Shown piece after piece: positions 10,525-21,814 of a stretch of 64,000 bases of DNA. The stretch comes from Sorex araneus (Eukaryota > Chordata > Mammalia > Eulipotyphla > Soricidae), in NCBI RefSeq assembly GCF_027595985.1, contig NC_073304.1, forward strand, positions 214,736,500-214,800,499, in the 5' to 3' direction. The position numbers and the translations under genes are program-made. How positions within the stretch are numbered: the stretch's first letter is position 1; every line of letters begins with the position of its first letter. The notes beneath the pieces were generated by a model that had not been told where the DNA came from, searched no databases, and saw nothing but the letters and a program-made list of their open reading frames with translations.

Positions 10525-11045
10525 TGTTTTGGTTTTTTTGGGGGGCCACACTCAGTGTTGTTCAGGGGCAGACTCCTAGTTCTGCATTCAGGATCACTGC
10601 TTATTGGGGGACCATATGGCGTGTTGGGGATGGAACCCAGGTCACATGCACAGCAAATGCCCTACCCACTGTACTATCTCTCCAGCCTCAGGAAGTTGAT
10701 TCTTGATCACCGCTCAGTATCAGAAGAGGCCATTCCTCCTAAACATTTTGAAGATGGCACAATACCTGTCCTCCAGGATAGAGGACACAGCATTCAGAGC
10801 AAATGGGATTCTAGCTCATCTTATCCTTTCTGTCACCTGAACAGGTGTGATTCTACCTCTCCTTTGAAAGGGAGGGGAGTGGGGGTTGGGCTACGCCCAG
10901 CAGTGCTCTGAGCAGTGCTCTGGGGCTACTTCTCACTGTTCTTCAGTGACCCCAAGGGGCCCTATGTGGTGTCAGGGATTTGAACCAAGGCAGTAGCTGC
11001 AGCAACAGCATGCAAGACAAGGGCTCTATCTCTCTGTCCCCATGC
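10525..11045 (-). mobile_element. two old SINEs, minus
   Basis: Copies at 10,525-10,690 and 10,885-11,045. The second ends 50 bp beyond the GC donor of exon 8, in the intron. Confidence 0.75.
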
Positions 11046-11093
11046 CCCTTCCCCTAGGCTCTCTCCCACAGAGCCATCTAAAGAGAGACATGC

Positions 11094-11180
11094 CATTATC
11101 GCCTGGTGCTTGCTCACTGCAGTGGATTCTCTCCGCTTCATCTCCTGCACTGTCAGTTCCAGCTTGTTATAGTGGTCTCT
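11094..11180 (-). CDS. CALCOCO2: CALCOCO2 coding exon 8 (coiled coil), GC donor
   Basis: 87 nt, 29 codons, phase 0-0. Acceptor tttgtacag; encodes RDHYNKLELTVQEMKRREST, then AVSKHQAIM, matching the 29 human codons RKDQKKLEQ...QQELM. The expected end of homology is followed by GCATGT, so the donor would be GC rather than GT. A (TG)59 tract (transcript sense) lies about 130 nt upstream of the acceptor. Confidence 0.9.
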
Positions 11181-11310
11181 CTGTACAAAAAAGAGATTTT
11201 CATTCCAGTGATGGGGCAAATTGACAGACACACAGTCATATCCTGCCCCTTCCGCACAAAAACATTTCCATACCAGTGATGGGACACACACATACCCCCT
11301 TTCTACAGGG

Positions 11311-11433
<123 letters not shown>

Positions 11434-11569
11434 CCCCCCATACATATACCGAAAGGCCTACTGGAGTGATCTGATTTCAGCTGGTTCCTAAGATATTTCC
11501 CACGATTAGGGAGATCCAGCAGCTGACAGAGTAAAGAATACTGGGGGATTCACTTCACCATGGCTCTAC

Positions 11570-11692
11570 CTGTTTGGTTAAACTGAGAAAGAGCTCTTCA
11601 TTTTCCTTTTTCAGATATTCCAACTGTCTTGTTTTATCTTGATCTTCCTGAACAAGTTTTTCCTTCTCTTTTTCCTGCGTTGACAGCTGAAC
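11570..11692 (-). CDS. CALCOCO2: CALCOCO2 coding exon 7 (coiled coil)
   Basis: 123 nt, 41 codons, phase 0-0 (acceptor gttttag, donor AAACAG|GTAGAG). Runs from VQLSTQEKEKEKLVQEDQDK to NEELFLSLTKQ. A lysine/glutamate heptad pattern, with no indel against human. Confidence 0.95.
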
Positions 11693-11769
11693 CTAAAACA
11701 AAATTAGGGAATATAACCAAAGACCCTAGAATAGGGAAATCAACCAGGAACCATATATCTATCTATCTT

Positions 11770-12191
11770 TGAGGGGAAGAATTTGGGCCATCCCAGGCAG
11801 TGCCCAGGGGCTCTTCCTGGCTCTGTGCTCAGGAGTGACTCCTGATGGTGCTCAGAGGACCATTCATGTCAGCAGGAATTGAAACCTCGTTGGCTGCATG
11901 CAAGGCAAGCCCTTGCTATCTCTCAGTCCCATGAACAATACTTTTAAGTAAATCCCCATAAAGAGATGTATGCTCCTTAGCAATTTGCAGCTTGGCAAAC
12001 TGCTTCATTTTCATCTCTTTTTTTTTCTTTTTTTGGGTCACACCTGGCGATGCACAGGGGTTACTCCTGGCTCTGCGCTCAGGAATTACCCCTGGCCATG
12101 CTCAGGGGACCATATGGGATGCTGGGAATTGAACCCGGGTCGGCCGCATGCAAGGCAAACACCCTACCCGCTGTGCTATCTCTCCAGCCCC
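11770..12191 (-). mobile_element. old and young SINE, minus
   Basis: Diverged copy 11,770-11,932 and a clean copy 12,022-12,191. Confidence 0.85.
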
Positions 12192-12282
12192 CATTTTCAT
12201 CTGTTTCATACATCCTTAGAATCTAAAACTCAAGAAAGTAAAATTTGAAACGCTATTAAAAAAAAAAAGCCAAAAACCTATT

Positions 12283-12620
12283 TTGGGGGTGATTGATACC
12301 CAGTGAATCCAGGGATCAAACCCAGGGCCACCCCTGTACTATCTCTCCAGCCCTATGCAAGATATTTACTCTACCACTTAAGCCCCATCCCTGTCCCTAA
12401 CCATTTTTAAAAGTGCCCTTCTGAAATGACAGTCATCCATTTTAAGAGATTGTGGTAGAAATAAACTAAGTTGTTCTGTTCCTACAGCTGGAGCAATCAT
12501 ACAACATGTAGGGCGTTTGCCTTGCATGCAGCTGACATGGTTCAATCTCCAGCACCCTATATAGTCCCCTGAGCCTGCCGGGAGTAAGCCCAGAGCCCCA
12601 CTGGGTATAGCTCAAAACTT
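12283..12620. mobile_element. SINE fragments
   Basis: Minus fragment 12,283-12,355 (head end only) and a diverged plus copy 12,484-12,620. Confidence 0.65.
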
Positions 12621-12850
12621 CCACCTCCCTTACCAAAATAAGATATTCTGTTCCTTATTAAATATTAGTGTTAACCATCGATGGATGGGCATGATGTCCT
12701 GAACAGAGGAAACAGACACTGAAATTGTAGCACAGTTCGTAGAAGTACACCAATAGGCAACCACTGCAATGATGAAATGATCCTTCTGGGCCATACCAGA
12801 AGAGGTGGCAAGGTGCAAAAACACACTTTCCCAAGGCTGGCAGCGCCTAC

Positions 12851-12920
12851 CTGAAGCCGGTCCACTCTTATTCCCAGCTTCTCATTCTCAGAGGTCAGCT
12901 TCAGGTTTTGTTCTTTCAGT
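12851..12920 (-). CDS. CALCOCO2: CALCOCO2 coding exon 6 (coiled coil)
   Basis: 70 nt, acceptor cctctgcag|A, donor CTTCAG|GTAGGC. Encodes LKEQNLKLTSENEKLGIRVD and RLQ, matching the human LKEQNQKMSSENEKMGIRVD block. One leading base completes the split codon from exon 5. Confidence 0.95.
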
Positions 12921-13029
12921 CTGCAGAGGTAGAGACAACTCTGTAACACACAGGCCGCTTCCGGGCCTTTTATGGTTGAAGTCTGGCTTGGTCCTAAGCC
13001 TGCAGTTCTCACTGGGGGTGGCAAGGGGG

Positions 13030-13203
13030 GGTGGCCAGGGCCAATTGGGCCAGACCCAGTGGTGTTCAGAAGCAATTCCTGGCTCTGTACTCAGGGGTCA
13101 TTCCTGGCAGTGCTCAGGGGACCATATACGGTGCCAGAGATCAAACTGGGATTGGCCGCAAGCAAGGCAAACGCCCGAACCACTGTACTATCTCTCCAGC
13201 CCT
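13030..13203 (-). mobile_element. SINE, minus
   Basis: Moderately diverged, about 110 bp upstream of exon 6 in the transcript. Confidence 0.85.
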
Positions 13204-13651
13204 ATGAAAACGGAAATTCAGATCGTTTCTTACCATTCTGATACTGGTTCCCTAAACTAGGACCAAAGAGCTCCTGATTGAAAGGGGGTGGAGGTGGGGG
13301 TGGGGGAGTTATACCTACAACTGTCATAAACCATATTTTCTGGAGCAGGAGGGATAGTGCTGGAGTCAGGGGCACATGTTTTGTGTGTGTGGGACCCTGG
13401 TTAGATCCCTGGAATCAAATGTTCCAGGCACCATGCCATGTCGCCCGGGACAACCGCCGCGGTGTCCCTGCAGGGCCCCAGCAGAACCACAGCCTCGGCT
13501 GCTTATTTTGAATCATCTGGTCACGACGGTCAAGGAGCAGACCCTGGGCCCTGAGCACTCCCTGGAAGTCGACTCTGCCCTCCCCAACAGTGGTCGCTAG
13601 CAAGCCCCAGCTCCTCCCCTAAGGGTACCTGTACCCAAGAACCACACTCAC

Positions 13652-13740
13652 AGGAGCAGCTCAGCCTCCCAGCAGTCCTGCTGCTCTTGCACCTCCTGCT
13701 CCAGCTTCTGTTTGGTGCTTTTCAGGGCTTCTAGCTCGTC
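13652..13740 (-). CDS. CALCOCO2: CALCOCO2 coding exon 5 (coiled coil)
   Basis: 89 nt, acceptor attctccag, donor CTCCT|GTGAGT, ending in phase 2. It encodes DELEALKSTKQKLEQEVQEQ, then QDCWEAELL, matching the human EELETLQS...DYWETELLQ block. The split last codon (CT|A) gives Leu where I recall Gln in human. Confidence 0.93.
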
Positions 13741-13899
13741 CTGGAGAATTGAAAGTCAAAGGCACAGACCACACCTAAGATGCTTGTAATTAAGTCTCAA
13801 CAGCCAACAGATACTTACTGGACCCTTATGATGTCAGGCCTAGAAAAATATTGCAGGGAATGGAATATCCAAGCAAGGGTTTTAAACATATTAAATGTT

Positions 13900-14400
13900 C
13901 TTTAGGTTTATTTTTGTTTTTGTTTCTGGGTCACACCTGGCGGTGCTCAGGGCTTATTCCTGGCTTGTGCTCAGAGATCACTCCTGGTGGGACTCAGGGA
14001 ACCCTATGAAGGGACCATATGCTGGGGATCGAACCCAGATTGGCTGTGTGCAAGGGAAATATCCTGCTCACTGTACTACTGCTCTGGGCCCTAAAGATCT
14101 TTTAGTTTTAAAAAATTTGTCGCTGTTGTTTTGTTATGGGGGTCACACCAGGTGGTGCCCAGGGTTAACTCCTGCCTCTGTGCTGTAAGGTCACTTCTGT
14201 TGGTTCTTGGGGAACCATAGAGTGTCAGGGATTGACTAGCCCACAGGGTTCTCTCTGTATCTCTCAGTTAAAAAAAAAACTAGGGCCAGGGAACTGCTTC
14301 AAAGAGCTGGAAAGAATGCTCTGTACGTGGGAGCCCCTGGTTCCATCATGGCACCCAAGCATCAAGTTGGGAATAGCCCAAACCCTGCACTGGTGGGGCT
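13900..14400. mobile_element. old SINE cluster
   Basis: Minus copies 13,900-14,092 and 14,125-14,262, then a degraded plus copy 14,282-14,400. Confidence 0.65.
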
Positions 14401-14424
14401 TTGGAATTAAAAACTAACAAAAGG

Positions 14425-14826
14425 GGCTGGAGCGATAGCACAGCGGGTGGGGCGTTTGCCTTGCATGCGGCCAACCTGGGTTTGATTCCCAGCATCCCAT
14501 ATGGTCCCCTGAGCACTGCCAGGGGTAATTACTGAGTGCAGAGCCAGGAGTAACCCCTGTGCATCACCAGGTGTGACCCAAAAAGCAAAAAAAAAAAAAA
14601 AAAACCCTAAAAAAATAAATTAAAAAATAAAATGTATCTGAGGCTGGAGCAATAGCACAGCGGGTAGGGCATTTGCCTTGCGCCAGGCCGACCCAGGTTC
14701 GATTCCCAGCATTCCATATGGTCCCCTGAGCACCGAGAGGGGTGATTCCTGAGTGCAGAAACAGGAGTAACCCCTGTGCATTGCCAGGTGTGACCCAAAA
14801 AGCAAAAAAATAAATAAAATAAAATA
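14425..14826 (+). mobile_element. two young SINEs head to tail, plus
   Basis: 14,425-14,604 (A17 tail) and 14,642-14,826, separated by aataaattaaaaaataaaatgtatctg; aaaatgtatct recurs after the second copy and is probably its target duplication. Confidence 0.93.
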
Positions 14827-14844
14827 AAATGTATCTACTTTAAT

Positions 14845-14965
14845 TTCTCAAACACTGAAACTAGTACTCGTCAACTCACTAAACAAATATTTAATGAGTG
14901 CTTCTTCACCACCAGACACTGTTCTGGTGTTATAGACACAGCAATGGGCAAAATAAAGCTGTTTT
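14845..14965 (-). mobile_element. L2 LINE 3' end, minus
   Basis: aaacaaatatttaatgagtg, then caccagacactgttctgg and acagcaatgggcaaaat, follow the reverse complement of the L2 3' end. Confidence 0.65.
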
Positions 14966-14974
14966 TTTTTTTTT

Positions 14975-15270
14975 TCAGAATACTACTGTCCAATAAATTA
15001 ACAAAAGTTACACCTACAATGAAAAATTTTAGTAAACATATTAAAAAGAACAGTAGTTTTATAAATAGTTTACTTACCCAGACTTATCTAAAATATCATT
15101 TAAACATGTAAACAAAAAAGGAAGTTATATTGTTTTATATTCAGGTTTAAAAATCAGGTTTACAGTTTATGCTTACAGCACATCTCAGTATATCACATTA
15201 TGAGTGTTTAATAACCACTTGTGGTTAGTGGTGACCCTAAGCAATGTGCTCATTATTCATTTTTCTTTCC
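14975..15270. mobile_element. possible hAT-type MITE
   Basis: tactactgtccaataaatta at one end and aaccacttgtggttagtggt at the other resemble the ends of an old mammalian MER-type DNA transposon with agccac/gtggct arms. Family not assigned. Confidence 0.35.
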
Positions 15271-15354
15271 CAATTTTATTCTGTGCCAAAGCCAGATATA
15301 GTGCCAATAACCATTTCTTGATTTTAGCTTCAAGACTTTTATATTTATTATTTA

Positions 15355-15529
15355 TTTATTTATTTACTTTTTGGGTTACACCCAGCGATGCACAGGGGTT
15401 ACTCCTGGCTCATGCACTCAGGAATCACTCCTGGTGGTGCTCAGGTGACCATATGGGATGCTGGGAATTGAACCTGGGTCAGCTGCGTGCAAGGCAAATG
15501 CCCTACCTGCTCTGCTATTGCTCCAGTCC
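15355..15529 (-). mobile_element. tRNA-derived SINE, minus
   Basis: Clean copy with an ATTT-repeat tail. The flanks agcttcaagacttt and aagcttcaagattttg look like its target duplication. Confidence 0.92.
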
Positions 15530-15714
15530 CAAGCTTCAAGATTTTGAAGTTTTTGGTTTATAGCTTTTTAAAAATATTTTATTAAAAATTATCATAAGAA
15601 ATAACACTTACCATCTTAATTTTTCTTTTATTATTTGATTTTGTGGTGCTGCGATTTGTACCCAGAGCCTCACACATGGAGGGCAAGAGCTTCCACTGAG
15701 TTACATCCCTGGTC

Positions 15715-16125
15715 CCACCTTGACTATTCCAAAGCACAGTCCAGAGGCTTTAGAACGTTCCCATTTCTCTGCAGCCATCACCATGTCCCCCTCGGAACTC
15801 TTCATTCTGCCAACACTGACGCCTACAAAATACTGACTCCCCACTCCCTCCAGCAATCACCAATGAACTTTCTGTCCAATAAGCTGAAGATAAGGTCCCC
15901 TCAGTGAGAGGACTCAGGCACAATCTCTGTCTGGCCCCAAGAGTCCTCAAGGCTCATGCAAGCTACAGCCTGAGTTTCCTTCTTCCCCCTTTAAAGGGAA
16001 CAATATTCCATGATACAGTCCCACTGCTCCAGTCCTACTCATCTGTCTGTCACTGGACGCCTGGCCCCTTCTCCCTTTGGCCACAATGAGAAACGCTGCC
16101 GTGGACACAGGTGTACAGACCCCTC
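15715..16125 (+). mobile_element. ancient L1 3' fragment
   Basis: The ordered words tttagaacgttcccat, ccagcaatcaccaatgaact, aatattccatgatac and cgctgccgtggacacaggtg match the well-known old mammalian L1 tail (aatattccattgtat, gctgctatgaacattggtgt). Confidence 0.55.
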
Positions 16126-16129
16126 ATTG

Positions 16130-16880
16130 ATACAACAGGTGCCATTCACCTTTCTCCTGGTGCACTGAATAATAAGTAGCAGAATCAGTTTGTGTGAATT
16201 CAAAGACAAGGTTCCTAACCACCATTGTATGATCAGGCTTCTAAAATAAAATACGGCTTTTACATCCAAACATCTGAATCCAGACCCCAGCTCTATCTGA
16301 AGCCATGTAAAGGCGCACACAAGCAAGTTCCAGCTTATTGGGCTGCTGTGCAGATGGGCGAGTGGAGTGCTCACATACTGCAGAGCTCACCAGTGCCCGG
16401 GACACAGCAGATGCCGAGTCACTACTGCCTTCTGCCATCATCACGTTGCAGCAGGTACAACGGTGGAGACGCATACCCGAGAACCCAGACTCTGGCCAGT
16501 GTGGAGCCCGTGAAGGAGGCTGCTGGGCGCCTGGCTGACGTTCCTTGGCTGTGAGCTCGGTCTGGGCGCTTCTGTGTGGTGTCTCACTGCCTGGGCCCTA
16601 GCAGCAACACTCTGGGCCAGCCCAGTGCTGAGCTCTTCACAGAAGCACAGGACCGAGTCGTGTCTCGGGATCGAGACAAGTAAGGCCTCACCCAGCGTGG
16701 CACGAACACACCCCTCGTCTCTCCTCTGGGCCTCAGTGTCCTCAGCAGGAAATGAAGGTTTTCACAGGTGGGACCACCAAGATCGGTGTGTTTGGGAAAC
16801 TTCTAAGCTGTGATTCCTGGGGCGTTAGTTTATAGTCTTTAGAGATCTCCTCTATGGCTTCTAGTTTTTGCTTCTTTGTG
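16130..16880. other. CALCOCO2 intron, unique sequence
   Basis: No repeat, RNA or exon recognised. Confidence 0.45.
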
Positions 16881-16904
16881 TGTGTGTGTGTGTGGGTGGG
16901 TGGG

Positions 16905-17058
16905 TGGGGGGGTCACACCCAATGATGCTCAGAGATAACACCTGGTTCTGCACTCAGGAATTACTCCTGGCAATGCTTCGGGGACCATATGGGATGCCAG
17001 GGATCAAATCTGGATTGGCTGTGTCCAAGGCAACTCTGTCCCTCTGTCACTCTGGCCC
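16905..17058 (-). mobile_element. SINE, minus
   Basis: Diverged copy preceded by a short TG/GGGT tract (16,877-16,910). Confidence 0.8.
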
Positions 17059-17284
17059 CCTAGCCTCTGAGTATTGTCAACCTTTATTACCAGCTGCTGA
17101 TTTCAAGAATGATTAAGAGAAGGAGTAACAAAGTGTCTGGAGAACCTGCAACTTTTCCTGCTTTTTCTTTTTCTGCTCCCAATCATGCTTAGCGGATCCC
17201 TCTCGTATGCAAAGTGTGTGTTCACAGTCCACTGTTCTCTCTCTGGCCACTCCCTGCTCTGTTCACCTTTAACCAGGGCCATAC

Positions 17285-17410
17285 CTGCTTCTTCTGGAGC
17301 TCTGCCTGCTGGTCTGAGCTCTGCTTCTGGAGGCTAGCACAGCTGTCCTTCAGCTCCTGGTTTTCCTTGCGAAGCTCTTTGTTCTCTTGCTCGATCTCTT
17401 CCACCTCTCC
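17285..17410 (-). CDS. CALCOCO2: CALCOCO2 coding exon 4 (start of coiled coil)
   Basis: 126 nt, 42 codons, phase 0 at both ends (acceptor tttcacag, donor AAGCAG|GTATGG). The sequence runs GEVEEIEQENKEL to AELQKKQ, a charged heptad-like stretch opening the coiled coil that dimerises NDP52. It has the same length as the human exon, with about 36 of 42 residues alike by eye. Confidence 0.95.
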
Positions 17411-17696
17411 CTGTGAAAGAACGTCCCATACTTTCACATTTGACCCTTGACTGCACCCTTCTAGCAGGAAATTCTCATGGGCTGAGCTGGCGGTTCCCTC
17501 TCTGTAATGCCCTCTGCACCCCACTGGGAGGGGAACAGAAACACAACCGCAGTAGGAGTTTGCCACTGCCAAGAAAGAGAAACGAAACTAAAACCAAAGA
17601 ATGGTAAAGGGAGCGGATGACGGAAAAAATGCAGATTCCTCTTCAAATTCTTGGCACAGCCTGCCTCCCTACTGAGTGTAGCTGCTTTTGCTTATT

Positions 17697-17970
17697 TGTA
17701 TTTGTGCCACACCTGGAAATACTGGGGCTACTTCTGGCTTGGTACTTCAGGGAACAGGAAGGGGTGGGGATGGAATCGAGGGCTCCTTCATACTCTCCTC
17801 TGGAGAGATAATATACCCGATAGGGTGCTTGCTTTGTACACAGCCAACCTGGGTTTCATCCCCAGCATCCCATATGGTCCCCAGAGAAGCACCAGGGGTG
17901 ATTCCAGAACCAGGAGTAACCCCTTAGCATTGTCAGGTCTGGCCCCCCAACAAAAACCAAAAAACAAAAG
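17697..17970. mobile_element. SINE fragment minus, SINE plus
   Basis: Truncated minus copy 17,697-17,790 and a diverged plus copy 17,797-17,970. Confidence 0.7.
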
Positions 17971-18374
17971 AAGAAAATGCCCCAATCTCTGCACTTTGGC
18001 CTGTGGCACTCTATACCCCTGGGCCTGGATTTGGATCTTGATGATACAAATAGTGTTTTAGGTTTTTTTTTTTTTAATTTCTTTTGCAGTGTCAGAGATA
18101 GACTCTCAGGCTCTCAGGCAAGGCAAGTGCTCCACCAGGGAGCGCAGTCCCTAGCCTGGGAGGGGATTCTTTTGTTTGTTTCAGGGTGGGGCAGACTCCA
18201 GGGCCTTGTGTATGTGAAGTGTGTCTGCTGCCACTGAGCTACACGACCCTGCCCTGAAAGGATTTTTTAGCATGTCCCTTGTAGCTACCATGTGCTCATA
18301 CAAAGCAGATTTCCAATTACATAACAACAAGTAAATGAAGTTACTCCTTTCAGATGGCAGAAAGGAAATTCACA

Positions 18375-18478
18375 AAGAATATATAAATATATAATAAATA
18401 AATAATATATATTGCACATAAATATATATTATTTATAAGCTATATATAATATATAATAAATAAATAAATATATAATGA
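18375..18478. repeat. AT-rich microsatellite
   Basis: ATATAAATAA-type repeats over about 100 bp, able to fold back on themselves. Confidence 0.9.
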
Positions 18479-18759
18479 ATCTACAAAGCCCTTCTTTCCT
18501 CAAAGGAACCTGTAAATTTACTGTGAACATGCAAATGAAAAAAATTATGTAACTGGAAAATTTAAGTGAGGAATACCAAGTGAGGTACAGAAGTTCCAGA
18601 GAGGGAGGAGTTACTGATTATTATACTGCTGTCAATAGTTGTACAGCATTTCTGAGTGGGCTTGACACAGACTGTATATTTTTCCCAGCATTATTTGTTA
18701 GGCAGTCAATAAAAGCGAAATTGACTCAATGGTGGCCTGGAGTTGCTATTCTTTCTTTG

Positions 18760-19395
18760 TTTGTTTTTTTGGGGCCATACCTGGCAAGTGCTCAGGGAGT
18801 ACTCCCAGCTTGGTGCTCAGGGGTTGCTCATGGCAGTGCTCAGGGAACCATGCTGTGCTGTGCTGTGATGGAATTTGGACCCCCTGCTGGCAAAATTTGT
18901 GCTCCTGTCTGCTATTTCCCTGGCCCTGTACTCAGGAATCATCCTAGCAGGGCTCGGGGACCTGTATGTGGTGCTGGGGACTGAACCTAGGTTGGCTGTG
19001 TGCATGCAAGCACGTTACCCACTGACCTCTATCTCCAGTGCCGGAAACTGCTATTTTTTTTTCCCGCATTTTGGGTCACACCTGGCGATGCACAGGGGTT
19101 ACTCCTGGCTCTACACTCAGGTGCTTGGGGGACCATATGGGATACTGGGAATCAAACCCGGGACGGCCGCATGCAAGGCAAGTGCCCTACAGCTGTGCTA
19201 TCACTCCAATCCCCAAAACTGCTATTCTTTTTTTTTTTTGGGTCACACCCGGCAATGCACAGGGGTCACTGCTGGCTCATGAACTCAGGAATTACTCCTG
19301 GCGGTGCTCAGGGGACATATGGGATGCTGGGATTCGAACCCAGGTTGGCCGTGTGCAAGGCAAACGCCCTACCTGCTGTGCTATCATTCCAGCCC
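18760..19395 (-). mobile_element. four SINE copies, minus
   Basis: Two old copies (18,760-19,040, overlapping in part), then two young ones (19,060-19,214 and 19,229-19,395). The last ends 53 bp from the exon 3 donor. Confidence 0.85.
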
Positions 19396-19448
19396 CCAAA
19401 CTGCTATTCTTAATGGCCCCAAAGGCTTGGGGTGAGATGCTTACTGAC

Positions 19449-19582
19449 CTGAGAGGTAACAACCAGGATATCCTCCTCACTTTCTGGACGAAACTGGAAT
19501 GGGACACTTGCTCCCCGGATGACACCGTCCTGATCCACATAGCAGAACTGGTAATACTCATCATCTTTGGGCAGGTAATAAG
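19449..19582 (-). CDS. CALCOCO2: CALCOCO2 coding exon 3 (SKICH end and LC3C-binding motif)
   Basis: 134 nt, acceptor tttttag|CT, donor TCTCAG|GTCAGT. It encodes AYYLPKDDEYYQFCYVD, the end of SKICH, then EEDILVVTSQ. The LVV triplet is the noncanonical LC3C-interacting motif, intact and at residues 134-136 as in human. The exon is hemmed in: a long (CA)n lies about 31 nt upstream of its acceptor in the transcript and a SINE 53 bp beyond its donor. Confidence 0.96.
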
Positions 19583-19612
19583 CTAAAAATACAAGCAGAA
19601 TTTTTTATTTTA

Positions 19613-19614
19613 GC

Positions 19615-19680
<66 letters not shown>

Positions 19681-19683
19681 GTG
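19613..19683 (+). repeat. (TG)n microsatellite next to exon 3
   Basis: About 70 bp, nearly pure. In the transcript it is a CA repeat ending 31 nt before the exon 3 acceptor, in or near the branch-point zone. Confidence 0.97.
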
Positions 19684-20422
19684 GTCGCACCCAGCAGTAC
19701 TCAGGACTTACTCCTGGCCCTGCCCTCAGGGCTCACTCCTGGTGGTGTGGTGCTTGGAGGACCCTATGGGTGCCAGGGACTGAATTCAAGTTGGCCGCAT
19801 ACCAGGCAAGCGCCCTCCCCTGCTGTATTTTCTCTCTGGCCCACAGGCAGGGTTTTTAATGCAAGATAAGATCTAGTCAGAAAATTAAAAACCTGCAAGC
19901 CTTTTATCTGCCCAGAAAGCTCCTGCTCCAGGAAGAGAGTCCTGGGGTTTCTCCGTACCTTTGAAGCGAACTTCCTGCTGTTTGGCTGCTTCCTGGTTTA
20001 GGTCCGTGGGCAAAGGAGCCCACATGAAGGTGTAATACTCGCGGGTGGTCTTCCATCCCACCTACAATGACAATGACATTCAGCATTTGCAAGTGCTCAC
20101 GGAAGATATCTGGACTATGTCCTTTTGTGGGGGAGTGGGGCGCACCCAGCAGTGCTCAGCAGTGCTCGGGCTCAGCCTGGCCTTGTGCTCAGGAATCAGT
20201 CTGGTGGTGCTCAGGGGAGGGGGGCTTGCCTGGTGGGCTCAGATCGGTGGCAGGCGAGTAAAGTGCCCTACCTGCTGCACAATCTCTCTGGTTATCGTCT
20301 TCTTAAAATGCACTTATTTTCATTTTATTTGTTTTATTTTGGGGCCACCTCTTATGATGTCAGGGATTTAACTTTGCCATGTGCAAGGCAAGCGCCCTAC
20401 CCACTGTACTTTCTTTCTTGCC
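19684..20422 (-). mobile_element. old SINEs around coding exon 2, minus
   Basis: Copies at 19,684-19,842, 20,130-20,290 and 20,325-20,422, the last truncated. Exon 2 lies between the first and second. Confidence 0.75.
19959..20061 (-). CDS. CALCOCO2: CALCOCO2 coding exon 2 (SKICH)
   Basis: 103 nt, starting in phase 0 with GTG GGA TGG (V-G-W) after acceptor ttgtag and ending one base into a codon at donor AAAG|GTACGG. It encodes GWKTTREYYTFMW, the aromatic-rich SKICH core strand, then the acidic-to-basic stretch ending KQQEVRFK. The human counterpart has the same length, 34 codons plus one base. Confidence 0.95.
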
Positions 20423-20739
20423 CTCTAAAATTTTAAAACGTTACTTGACCATGTGGGTCATGAGCCACAGTTTAAGAAACTGGGGACTAAGATATGTCTG
20501 AGAAGAAAATGAAAACTATTCAGCACCCATAGCAAGAGTTCTGAAAATTCTCCAAGTTGAATACAGGATTATGAACTGTGATCCCGATATCTTCTTATCT
20601 TTAGGAATTTTCTAATCAGGAAGCACTTCCAATCTGTCCTTCCCATTGGATTATCCTCTGCTATGGCCAATTTAGTTCCACTGCTTCTAACGACCTGGTT
20701 ATACCATTGCCCTTCGAAAATGCCCCCCTTTTTAGGGGA

Positions 20740-20892
20740 AGGGGTCCACACCCTGTAGTGCTCAGGGTTTACTTCTGGCTCTGCACCTAGGGATCACTCA
20801 TGGCAATCACCATATAAAGTGCCGGGTATTGAACCTGAGTCAGCCATGTACAAGGCAAATGCCTTACGTGCTATACTATTGCTCCAGCCCGG
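20740..20892 (-). mobile_element. SINE, minus
   Basis: Diverged full copy. Confidence 0.8.
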
Positions 20893-21810
20893 AAAATACC
20901 CCTTTTGAATATATGTGTTAAGGGGGAAGGAGCAAAAGGGTTCTCAGGTTGAGGCAGCATCTGAGTCCAGACCTATGTAATTTCCTTTCTTTGGTGTTTG
21001 TCTTAATGCACATTTAATGAAGGCCTCTCAGAGCTAAAGATAATAGCAACAAACTGGTAGTCATAAAGGCCTCTTCTAGGTATTGAATGAAGTACGTTGT
21101 AAGAGAGGAGGAGACGTAAAACATGTCTCAGAGAGCTGGCTAAGTGGAAAACCTCTCACTAAATGTGAAGAAGGGTAAAAGATGGCTTAAATTGTCTCTG
21201 GAAGATAAGAGCACACTAGAGAATAGGAAGGGAGCCATTGTATCTTCAAGGGGCGAATACTCAGCAAATTAGACACAAAATTACGTTTATTGCCATATTT
21301 TGACCCTGCCTGAGCCCAGTGGGAAGAGAAAGAAATACAAATAAATTTTTTTTTGGTATATTAAGAAACCAGAGCTGGGTTGAAAAGGTTGTGCTAAGAG
21401 CTCATCAGGACAGACGAGGGCATGTTTTAGTGTCTCATTAGTACATGTCCCATTGCTGTAAACATCTTGGAGCTTACTGCAGCCTGCAAGCCAACAGGAA
21501 ATAGAATTTTATGGAGTTCTCATTCACATCCCGGAGCTTTTTAATGCACTCTGACCAAAATACCATCTAGGAAGCCTAAGAATTACCGCTGTCTTGGAAC
21601 CAGGAAGCAACCTCTCACTACCTGCAATTTCAGCCTTTGATGCTCAGGGGTCTCCATTGTCTGAGGGGTCCTCAGCCATGCCTGCCTCCTGTGGTATAAT
21701 ATTTCCCCTCTGAAGCTGTGGAGTACTTAAACGCCCACTGGAAGGGAAGGATGGGGGTGTTTCCACCTTGAAGGAAGAAAGTCAACTCCTACCCATTTCA
21801 TTCATTTGTG
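20893..21810. other. CALCOCO2 intron, unique sequence
   Basis: About 0.9 kb free of recognised repeats, one of the longest such stretches in the introns; possibly conserved noncoding, not testable here. Confidence 0.45.
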
Positions 21811-21814
21811 TATG

